A stretch of 45,129 nt of DNA from Methylobacterium gregans. Its GTDB lineage: Bacteria; Pseudomonadota; Alphaproteobacteria; Rhizobiales; Beijerinckiaceae. The stretch is taken from positions 1 through 45,129 of the forward strand of contig NZ_BPQM01000069.1 of assembly GCF_022179245.1 (NCBI RefSeq), written 5' to 3'. Of this stretch, positions 39,659-45,129 are shown one piece after another. The notes beneath the pieces were generated by a model. It saw nothing but the letters and a program-made list of their open reading frames with translations. It was not told where the DNA came from and did not search any database. The first letter of the stretch is position 1, and every line of letters starts with the position of its first letter. The position numbers and the translations under genes are program-made.

Positions 39659-40897
39659 TCACCCCTCCCCAACCCCGGCGATCGCCAGCGGCAACGCGCT
39701 CGGGCCCCGCAGCGAGGCGCCCTGGCGATACGGCGGCGGGTCGGCCAGCAGCCGCGGCTCGCGCAGCCGGCGGCTCAGTGCGACGAGCGCGATCTCCGCC
39801 TCGATCCGCGCGAGCGGCGCGCCGACGCAGTAATGCAGCCCGCCGCCGAAGCCGAGATGGCAATTGTCGCGCCGGTCGGGGTCGAAGCGGTCGGGATCCG
39901 TGAAACGCGACGGGTCGCGGTTGCCCGAGGCCAGCAGCAGGACCACGGGCGCGCCCTCCGGGATCGTCGTGCCGGCGATCGGGATGTCGGCCAGCGCGAG
40001 GCGCGTCCGATAATGCACCGGCGGCTCGTAGCGCAGCAGTTCCTCGATGAGACGTGGCGCGATCTCAGGCTCCCGACGCAGCCTCTCCAGATGCTCGGGG
40101 AAGCGCAGGAGCGTGAGCATGCCGTTGGTGATCAGGTTCACGGTGGTCTCGTGGCCCGCCACCAGCAGCAGCACCGCCGTGGCGATGAGGTCGTAATCGT
40201 TCATCCGCTCGGCATCGTCCCCGGCCGCCAGATCGGTGAGGATGTCGTCCTCGGGTTCCCGGCGCTTGGCCTTCACGAGGTCCTGGATGTAGTCGGCGAT
40301 CTCCGCGAAAGTCTCCTCGTTCTTGATCTGCGTCGCCTCGTCGCCCCGCTGGTTCGGCTCCAGGGCGGTCGCGAGCTGCGTCGCCCAGCCGTGGAAGCGC
40401 GCCTCGTCCTCCGGCGGCACCCCGAGCAGGTGGCAGATCACCGTGACAGGCAACGGGTAGGAGAATTCCTCGACGAGATCGATTCGCGTCTTGCCGGCGA
40501 GTTTGTCGATCAGCTCGCGGGTCAGCCGCTCGGTCTTGGCCCGCATGCCGCGCACGCGCGCGACGCTGAAGGCACGCATCACCCGGCCGCGCAGCGCCTC
40601 GTGGTCGGGCGGATCACGGAAGATGAAGGGCCGGTGCCGCTTCCGGATCTCGGCGCGCACGGGCCGGACGATGAGGTCGGTGATGGGGTGCCCGGTCCAG
40701 CGGAAATGCTGCGGGTCGGGCAGGTCGTCGGAGCTGATGCGCGGATCGTGCAGCAGGCGGTCGATCTCGGCATGCGTACCGACGACGTAGGTGCCGTCGT
40801 CCTGTGGGCAGATGGGCTGCCGTCGCAGCTCGGCGTAGAGCCCGTAGGGATCGGCACGATTGGCCGGATCGAGGATCCGCTCGAACAGGGTGCTCAC
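39659..40897 (-). CDS. Class I bacterial cytochrome P450
   Basis: A 412-residue soluble P450 monooxygenase. The heme-binding loop is GFGGGLHYCVGAPLARIEAEIA, with Cys357 as the thiolate ligand. The I-helix oxygen-activation motif is LLVAGHETTVNLI, the K-helix ExxR is EELLRYEPP, and the aromatic-region segment is PDRFDPDRR. It would insert one oxygen atom into an organic substrate that I cannot identify; general similarity is to the CYP107/CYP109-like bacterial group. The GTG start overlaps the stop of the reductase gene as GTGA. The two upstream genes supply its electrons, so this is a complete three-component system. Confidence 0.95.
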   Translation of the reverse strand: MSTLFERILDPANRADPYGLYAELRRQPICPQDDGTYVVGTHAEIDRLLHDPRISSDDLPDPQHFRWTGHPITDLIVRPVRAEIRKRHRPFIFRDPPDHEALRGRVMRAFSVARVRGMRAKTERLTRELIDKLAGKTRIDLVEEFSYPLPVTVICHLLGVPPEDEARFHGWATQLATALEPNQRGDEATQIKNEETFAEIADYIQDLVKAKRREPEDDILTDLAAGDDAERMNDYDLIATAVLLLVAGHETTVNLITNGMLTLLRFPEHLERLRREPEIAPRLIEELLRYEPPVHYRTRLALADIPIAGTTIPEGAPVVLLLASGNRDPSRFTDPDRFDPDRRDNCHLGFGGGLHYCVGAPLARIEAEIALVALSRRLREPRLLADPPPYRQGASLRGPSALPLAIAGVGEG

Positions 40898-42186
40898 CGG
40901 GCGGCATCCTCCAGAACCTGCGTTTCGATGCGGCGAGGCGCGTCGAGACCGCCGATCAGCGGCGGAAACGGTGCGCCCTGCAGGATCGCCGCCCTGTAGG
41001 CCGGGAGCCAGCGCGCGGAATCGACCGAGGCGGCCGCAACCGTGCGCCCGGCCTTGCCGAACACCGCGAGGAAGCGCCGCTCGGCCATCGAGCCCCGTAC
41101 CACCGCGAAGCTGTCCGCACCCGCAGTCAGTCCAACGAGCTTGATCGTCAGCCCGAACTGCTGGGACCAGAAATCCGCCAGGTGGTCATGCGCCACCATC
41201 GCGTCGGGCCCCGGCGCCAGCATGTTGCGGGCGGCGGTGCGCCCCTGCGCCACCGCGTTGCCCCAGTGCTCAACCGCCACCAGGGCGTCGCCGTCGTGCG
41301 GGTTGGGCCAGTGCGCCACGTCGCCCGCCGCGAAGATCCCCCCCGCCGGGAGCCCGTCGGCACCGAGCGCACGGCAGAACCGGTCGCAGCGCAGGCCGTT
41401 GCGGTCAGTGGCGAGGGCGGCCCCGTCGAGCCACGCGATGTTGCGCGCGGCACCGATCGCCACCACGAGGCAGTCGGTCTCGATCCGCCCGCCATCCTCC
41501 AGCACCAGGGCGGCGAGGCGTCCACGCGGATCCGCCTCCATTCGGGCGATCGACGCGCCGAGGCGCAGGTCCACACCCGCTCCGCGCGCGACCTCAGCCA
41601 TGAAGCCGCCGAGCGGTGCGCCGACCGCCCCGGCGAGCGGCACCGCGTCGCGCACCAGAACCGAGACCGGAATGTCGAGCTCCCGGCAGACCGAGGCGAC
41701 CTCGAAGCTGATGAAACCGCCGCCGACGAGCACGACACGGGCCGGGCGGTCGCGCAGGCGCTGGGCCAGCCGCTCGGAATCGTCGCGGGTGCGCAGCGTC
41801 GCGACGCCGTCGAGGGCGGCCTCCGCCGGGTTGGGCCAGGGCCGGGCCCGCGTCCCGGTCGCCACAAGGCAGCGGTCGTAAGGGAGGCGCTCGCCGTCGG
41901 CGAGAATCACCGCGCGCTCGGTCCGGTCGAGCCTCGCAGCCGCCATGCCGAGGCGGAAGACGATGTCGAGGTCCGCCGGCTGCGGCAGGGTGGTCTCGGC
42001 ACCGAAATCGCGGCGCAGAACCTGCTTGGAGAGCGGCGGCCGGTCATAGGGCCGATGCGCCTCGTCGCCGACGAGGACGAGGACGCCTGAATATCCCTCC
42101 GCGCGCAGGGTCTTGGCTGCGCTGAGGCCGGCGAGCGAGGCACCCACGATCACGATGCGGTCGGGGGCTGAAGAATCGGCGCTCAC
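40894..42186 (-). CDS. FAD-dependent ferredoxin reductase of the P450 system
   Basis: A 430-residue flavoprotein of the putidaredoxin-reductase/BphA4 type, passing electrons from NAD(P)H to the adjacent ferredoxin. It has the FAD dinucleotide fold RIVIVGASLAGLSAAKTLR, the second nucleotide fold VVLVGGGFISFEVASVC, the PYDRPPLSKQVLR segment typical of the group, and the FAD-binding IFAAGDVAHWPNP block. The C-terminal domain is of normal length. The GTG start overlaps the ferredoxin stop (GTGA at 42183-42186). Confidence 0.93.
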   Translation of the reverse strand: MSADSSAPDRIVIVGASLAGLSAAKTLRAEGYSGVLVLVGDEAHRPYDRPPLSKQVLRRDFGAETTLPQPADLDIVFRLGMAAARLDRTERAVILADGERLPYDRCLVATGTRARPWPNPAEAALDGVATLRTRDDSERLAQRLRDRPARVVLVGGGFISFEVASVCRELDIPVSVLVRDAVPLAGAVGAPLGGFMAEVARGAGVDLRLGASIARMEADPRGRLAALVLEDGGRIETDCLVVAIGAARNIAWLDGAALATDRNGLRCDRFCRALGADGLPAGGIFAAGDVAHWPNPHDGDALVAVEHWGNAVAQGRTAARNMLAPGPDAMVAHDHLADFWSQQFGLTIKLVGLTAGADSFAVVRGSMAERRFLAVFGKAGRTVAAASVDSARWLPAYRAAILQGAPFPPLIGGLDAPRRIETQVLEDAAR

Positions 42187-42425
42187 CGGGCCGCTCCGTT
42201 CTCCGCGGTGTGCTCCGCGGTGTTCTCCGCGGATTCACTGAGGCAGGCGGTGATCGCCCGCACCGGGCAGGCCTGCGCCGCACGCTCGATCTCGGCGCGG
42301 TCGGCATCGTCCGGCGCGGTGTCGTAAACCAGTGCCTCGCGGCCGTGCAGCACGAAGTGTCGGGGCGCCGCGTACACGCACTGCGCATAGGCCTGACACC
42401 GGTTGAGATCGACCACGACCCTCAC
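42183..42425 (-). CDS. 3Fe-4S-type ferredoxin of the P450 system
   Basis: An 80-residue ferredoxin beginning VVVDLNRCQAYAQCVYAAP. Cluster ligands are Cys10, Cys16 and Cys53 in QACPVRAI. The position that holds Cys in 4Fe-4S proteins, and often His or Gly in P450 ferredoxins, is Tyr13, so a 3Fe-4S cluster is expected. It is first in the three-gene operon and starts with GTG behind a G-rich ribosome-binding site. The C-terminal tail contains a 12-bp DNA repeat encoding TAEN/TAEH units, which is unusual for such a small protein. Confidence 0.9.
   Translation of the reverse strand: MRVVVDLNRCQAYAQCVYAAPRHFVLHGREALVYDTAPDDADRAEIERAAQACPVRAITACLSESAENTAEHTAENGAAR
42199..42234 (-). repeat. Three 12-bp tandem repeats at the ferredoxin 3' end
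   Basis: TTCTCCGCGGTG, TGCTCCGCGGTG and TTCTCCGCGGAT follow one another without gaps (42199-42234). They keep the frame and encode the repeated ferredoxin tail SAEN-TAEH-TAEN. Confidence 0.8.
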
Positions 42426-42517
42426 TGCGCACCCCCCGCCTGTGGGGCGCTGCCGCGGTGCCCCACAGCCTAGATCGGCCGCGCGGGACCGGTATCAAGC
42501 GGGGCCGGAGAGCGGGA

Positions 42518-42748
42518 TCAGTTCATCAGGTGTCGCAGAGCGCTGCCGTCCTCGCGCGCGAGCCGCTTGCCGACGGCGAGTAGCAGCATCTCGGACAGGC
42601 GGCGCAGGTCCGGGTCGTTCAATTCGAGCACGGCCTCGTAGGCCGCGATGCAACGGTCGGCCGCGATGGCCAGCGGTCTCTCGCTTTGCGCGCAAGATCC
42701 GCCGGACCGGCGATCCGATACTCGGCGGCCGTCCCTGGGTTTCGGCAT
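42518..42748 (-). CDS. Small helical protein of unknown function
   Basis: A 76-residue protein. The N-terminal third is basic (MPKPRDGRRVSDRRSGG). The C-terminal two thirds form amphipathic helices, LAIAADRCIAAYEAVLELNDPDLRRLSEMLLLAVGKRLA, that look genuinely coding. I chose the ATG at 42748; the frame extends upstream to a TTG at 42808. No strong ribosome-binding site is visible. I do not recognise the family. Confidence 0.55.
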   Translation of the reverse strand: MPKPRDGRRVSDRRSGGSCAQSERPLAIAADRCIAAYEAVLELNDPDLRRLSEMLLLAVGKRLAREDGSALRHLMN

Positions 42749-42920
42749 GATTGGTGGGTCCCTCCGCCGGACCGCCTTAACATCCGATACTTCCCCTGTG
42801 TTTGCCAAGGGAACTGAAAATGACAGTTAGGCGAAAGGCCCAAAACGGTCGGCGGAAGTGACCCTAACTCACTGTCCGCTTAAAAAATTGACTTAGATTA
42901 ATTTCCAACGCTCTGTCGAG

Positions 42921-42964
42921 GGCGACGACGCCGGTATAGTGCGGAGATGACCGGTGTCGTCGCC
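42921..42964. terminator. 15-bp hairpin downstream of the small secreted protein gene
   Basis: Arms GGCGACGACGCCGGT (42921-42935) and ACCGGTGTCGTCGCC (42950-42964) pair throughout, with one G-U, around a 14-base loop. On the plus strand a run of six T follows at 42977-42982; on the minus strand it lies 34 bp beyond the stop of the small secreted protein gene. It is probably that gene's terminator. The sequence around 42878-42910 is unusually AT-rich. Confidence 0.6.
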
Positions 42965-42997
42965 GTGCAAGAGAGGTTTTTTACCCCGAGGGCAGCC

Positions 42998-43228
42998 TCA
43001 GAAGCAGCGGCGGGTGCGCACCACCGCCACGCGGCCGTAGGGGCCGCGGCGCTTGGTCACAATCGTGCGGCACCGGGGACCGCGGATGACGGTACGGCGC
43101 ACCACGCGCGCCTGTTCGATCCCGCTGCCGGGCGTGAGCACCGGGCCGGGGCCGAGCGGAAGGGCCGAGGCCGGAGCGGTGAGTCCGGCCAGGGTCAGGG
43201 CGGCAAGTCCGACGAAGATCGCTTTCAA
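42998..43228 (-). CDS. Small secreted basic protein
   Basis: A 76-residue precursor with a clear signal peptide (KAIFVGLAALTLAGLTAPASA). The mature part of about 54 residues is Arg-rich (VVRRTVIRGPRCRTIVTKRRGPYGRVAVVRTRRCF) with two Cys that could form one disulfide. The start is a TTG at 43228 with AGGAG eight bases upstream, which supports it although TTG is rare. Many Methylobacterium genomes carry such short secreted basic proteins of unknown role. It is divergent from guaA. Confidence 0.72.
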   Translation of the reverse strand: MKAIFVGLAALTLAGLTAPASALPLGPGPVLTPGSGIEQARVVRRTVIRGPRCRTIVTKRRGPYGRVAVVRTRRCF

Positions 43229-43397
43229 GGGTCAAGCTCCTGCTTCGGTTGCGGGGCAGGCGGTGTCGCCCCCGAGTCCTGAACGATCGCTTAACCCCGG
43301 TTGCGGTTGCGCCGGTCAACGAATTGTGGGTTGAAGCAGTGGAGCCTTGCGGGCAGGCGCGTTGCGTGCGTCCCGGCGCTCGTCTAATCGCGGGTTC

Positions 43398-44966
43398 ATG
43401 GCGACTTCCATGACGACCGACCACGACAAGATCCTGATCGTCGATTTCGGCAGCCAGGTGACGCAGCTCATCGCGCGCCGCGTGCGCGAGGAGGGCGTCT
43501 ACTGCGAGATCGTGCCCTTCACGAAGGCGGCCGAAGCCTTCGCGGAAACGCGGCCGAAGGGGGTGATCCTCTCGGGCGGCCCGGAATCGGTGACGACAGA
43601 GGCCTCGCCCCGGACGCCGCAGGTGGTGTTCGATTCGGGAGTGCCGGTCTTCGGCATCTGCTACGGCCAGCAGACCATGGCGGCCCAGCTCGGCGGCGAG
43701 GTCGAGGGCGGGCACCACGCCGAGTTCGGCCGGGCGGAGATCGAGATCCTCAGCGACTGCGCGCTGTTCAAGGGCGTCTGGCACGTCGGCGAGCATTATC
43801 CGGTCTGGATGAGCCACGGCGACCGCGTCACCAAGCTGCCGGACGGCTTCACCACGGTGGCGATCTCGAAGAACGCGCCCTTCGCGGCGGTGGCCGACGA
43901 GGCACGCAAGTTCTACGCGGTGCAGTTCCACCCCGAGGTGGCGCACACGCCCCACGGCGCGCTGCTCATCCGCAACTTCGTGCGCGACATCGCCGGCTGC
44001 TCCGGCGACTGGACCATGGGCGCCTACCGCGAGGAGGCGATCGCCAAGATCCGCGAGCAGGTCGGCAGCGAGCGTGTGATCTGCGGGCTCTCCGGCGGCG
44101 TCGATTCGGCGGTCGCCGCGGTGCTGATCCACGAGGCGATCGGCAGCCAGCTCACCTGCGTCTTCGTCGACCACGGACTGCTGCGCCAGGGCGAGGCCGA
44201 GGAGGTCGTGCGGCTCTTCCGCGACCACTACAACATCCCGCTGGTCCACGTCGAAGCGCAGGAGATGTTCCTCTCCGCGCTCGAAGGCGTCAGCGACCCC
44301 GAGGTGAAGCGCAAGACGATCGGGCGACTCTTCATCGACGTGTTCGAGGCCGAGTCGAAGAAGATCGGGGGCGCCGCCTTCCTCGCCCAGGGCACGCTCT
44401 ACCCCGACGTGATCGAGAGCGTGTCCTTCACGGGTGGACCGTCCGTGACGATCAAGAGTCACCACAACGTGGGCGGCCTCCCCGAGCGCATGAACATGAA
44501 GCTCGTCGAGCCGCTGCGCGAGCTGTTCAAGGACGAGGTTCGGGTGCTCGGGCGCGAGCTCGGCCTGCCGGAGGGCTTCGTCGGCCGCCACCCCTTCCCG
44601 GGCCCGGGTCTCGCCATCCGCTGCCCCGGCACGATCACGGGCGAGAAGCTCGACGCGCTGCGCAAGGCCGACGCGATCTACCTCGAGGAGATCCGCAAGG
44701 CCGGCCTCTACGACACCATCTGGCAGGCCTTCGCGGTGATCCTGCCGGTGAAGACGGTCGGCGTGATGGGCGACGGGCGCACCTACGACCACGTCTGCGC
44801 GCTGCGCGCCGTCACCTCGGTCGACGGCATGACGGCCGACTTCTACCCCTTCGACATGGCGTTCCTGGGCCGGGTCGCGACCCGGATCATCAACGAGGTC
44901 AAGGGCATCAACCGGGTGACCTACGACATCACCTCGAAGCCGCCCGGCACGATCGAGTGGGAGTAG
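43398..44966 (+). CDS. guaA: GMP synthase (glutamine-hydrolysing)
   Basis: A 522-residue enzyme converting XMP to GMP in purine synthesis. The N-terminal class I glutamine amidotransferase domain begins [20 protein letters not shown], has the catalytic Cys in [10 protein letters not shown] and the His-Glu pair in QFHPEVAHT. The ATP-pyrophosphatase domain has the PP-loop [12 protein letters not shown], and the C-terminal dimerisation domain ends [14 protein letters not shown] chose the ATG at 43398, which gives the usual family length; another ATG follows at 43410, and a longer reading would add unlikely residues. Confidence 0.97.
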   Translation: MATSMTTDHDKILIVDFGSQVTQLIARRVREEGVYCEIVPFTKAAEAFAETRPKGVILSGGPESVTTEASPRTPQVVFDSGVPVFGICYGQQTMAAQLGGEVEGGHHAEFGRAEIEILSDCALFKGVWHVGEHYPVWMSHGDRVTKLPDGFTTVAISKNAPFAAVADEARKFYAVQFHPEVAHTPHGALLIRNFVRDIAGCSGDWTMGAYREEAIAKIREQVGSERVICGLSGGVDSAVAAVLIHEAIGSQLTCVFVDHGLLRQGEAEEVVRLFRDHYNIPLVHVEAQEMFLSALEGVSDPEVKRKTIGRLFIDVFEAESKKIGGAAFLAQGTLYPDVIESVSFTGGPSVTIKSHHNVGGLPERMNMKLVEPLRELFKDEVRVLGRELGLPEGFVGRHPFPGPGLAIRCPGTITGEKLDALRKADAIYLEEIRKAGLYDTIWQAFAVILPVKTVGVMGDGRTYDHVCALRAVTSVDGMTADFYPFDMAFLGRVATRIINEVKGINRVTYDITSKPPGTIEWE

Positions 44967-44983
44967 CGGGGCCTCAACCCCGC
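44966..44983. terminator. Small hairpin after guaA
   Basis: GCGGGG (44966-44971) and CCCCGC (44978-44983) with a 6-base loop, between the convergent stops of guaA and the partial methyltransferase gene. It is short, so the call is tentative. Confidence 0.4.
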
Positions 44984-44991
44984 CAGACGTC

Positions 44992-45129
44992 TCAGCCCCG
45001 CCGCTCAAGCGTCGCCACGTAGAACCCGTCTGTCCCGGTGCGGGCGGGACTCATCTGAAGACCGTGGTGGCGCGGGTGCGTCCCGATCTGGCGGACGCCG
45101 TGCGCTTCACCCACCACGGTCTTCAGATG
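44992..45129 (-). CDS. 3' end of an RsmB-type rRNA cytosine methyltransferase (partial)
   Basis: The frame is open to the right edge and ends at a TGA at 44992-44994, giving 45 residues that end HHGLQMSPARTGTDGFYVATL followed by ERRG. The TGTDGF-[YF]-VA-L block is the usual C-terminus of RsmB/NOP-family 16S rRNA m5C methyltransferases, where the DGF segment follows a final P-x-R-x-G strand. The first ~6 residues here come from the terminal inverted repeat and may not be genuine. The convergent arrangement with guaA is compatible with a housekeeping locus. Confidence 0.7.
   Translation of the reverse strand, partial: HLKTVVGEAHGVRQIGTHPRHHGLQMSPARTGTDGFYVATLERRG
45052..45129. repeat. Perfect 19-bp inverted repeat ending exactly at the window edge
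   Basis: CATCTGAAGACCGTGGTGG at 45052-45070 is repeated as its exact reverse complement at 45111-45129, the last 19 bases of the window, with 40 bases between. The left arm encodes the plausible methyltransferase residues HHGLQM, so the right arm is the suspect copy. A fold-back artefact at a contig end is the simplest explanation. Confidence 0.85.

Noticed and set aside
1..45129. CRISPR arrays, rRNA/tRNA genes, transposases, phage or toxin-antitoxin systems
   Set aside because: I looked for regularly spaced repeats, cloverleaf-like segments and the usual protein motifs on both strands and found none that hold up.

Overview
The window reads as chromosome of a Methylobacterium-like alphaproteobacterium. 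GC content is high (roughly 70%), GTG/TTG starts are frequent, and a complete mxa methanol-oxidation cluster in the order known from Methylobacterium/Methylorubrum extorquens (mxaFJGIRSACKLDEHB) fills 13.4-25.7 kb on the minus strand. The window may end at a contig edge: its last 78 bases form a fold-back inverted repeat.

Layout. (1) 1-7.8 kb is an exopolysaccharide/surface-glycan region: the 3' end of an unrecognised gene, a polymerase-like membrane protein, a GT4 and a GT2 glycosyltransferase, a small SyrA/ExoX-like membrane protein on the opposite strand, and a minus-strand pair of an ABC-2 polysaccharide exporter permease and an 826-residue glycosyltransferase with two GT2 domains. (2) 8.2-13.4 kb is a plus-strand branched-chain-amino-acid-type ABC importer (binding protein, LivH, a LivM-LivG fusion, LivF). 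(3) 13.4-25.7 kb is the mxa cluster: calcium-type methanol dehydrogenase (MxaF, MxaI), its cytochrome cL (MxaG), MxaJ, the AAA+/DUF58/VWA maturation proteins (MxaR, S, A, C, K, L), MxaD, a seven-bladed propeller (MxaE), a lipoprotein (MxaH) and a response regulator (MxaB). A REPIN-like palindromic element separates mxaC from mxaK. (4) 26.1-31 kb is accessory: a secreted trypsin-like protease divergent from mxaF, a RhtX-like siderophore permease coupled to a FhuF-like ferric reductase, a receiver-like protein lacking the phosphoacceptor Asp, and a LacI-family regulator. (5) 31.2-39.6 kb is a self-contained fructose phosphotransferase operon (EIIA-HPr-EI fusion, FruK, FruBC permease FruA), followed by an OprB-type porin and an MFS carrier. 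Two near-identical GAAAACGTTTTC-type operators lie between lacI and fruB. (6) 39.7-42.4 kb is a three-gene class I cytochrome P450 system (P450, FAD reductase, 3Fe-4S-type ferredoxin), translationally coupled and all starting with GTG. (7) The right end holds two small proteins, guaA and the 3' end of an RsmB-type rRNA methyltransferase.

How they work together. The mxa genes encode periplasmic methanol oxidation: MxaFI passes electrons to cytochrome cL, with MxaJ/D assisting and the R-S-A-C-K-L group maturing and metallating the enzyme. The fru genes would let the cell also take up fructose through its own PTS relay, probably derepressed through the adjacent LacI regulator. The glycan genes presumably make or export a surface polysaccharide, but the ATPase partner of the exporter is not in this window. 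I found no rRNA or tRNA genes, CRISPR array, insertion sequence or prophage. No clearly new defence or metabolic system is evident. The items most worth follow-up are the regulatory DNA around mxaF, the REPIN in the mxa operon, the fru/OprB operators, the P450 cassette and the degenerate receiver.
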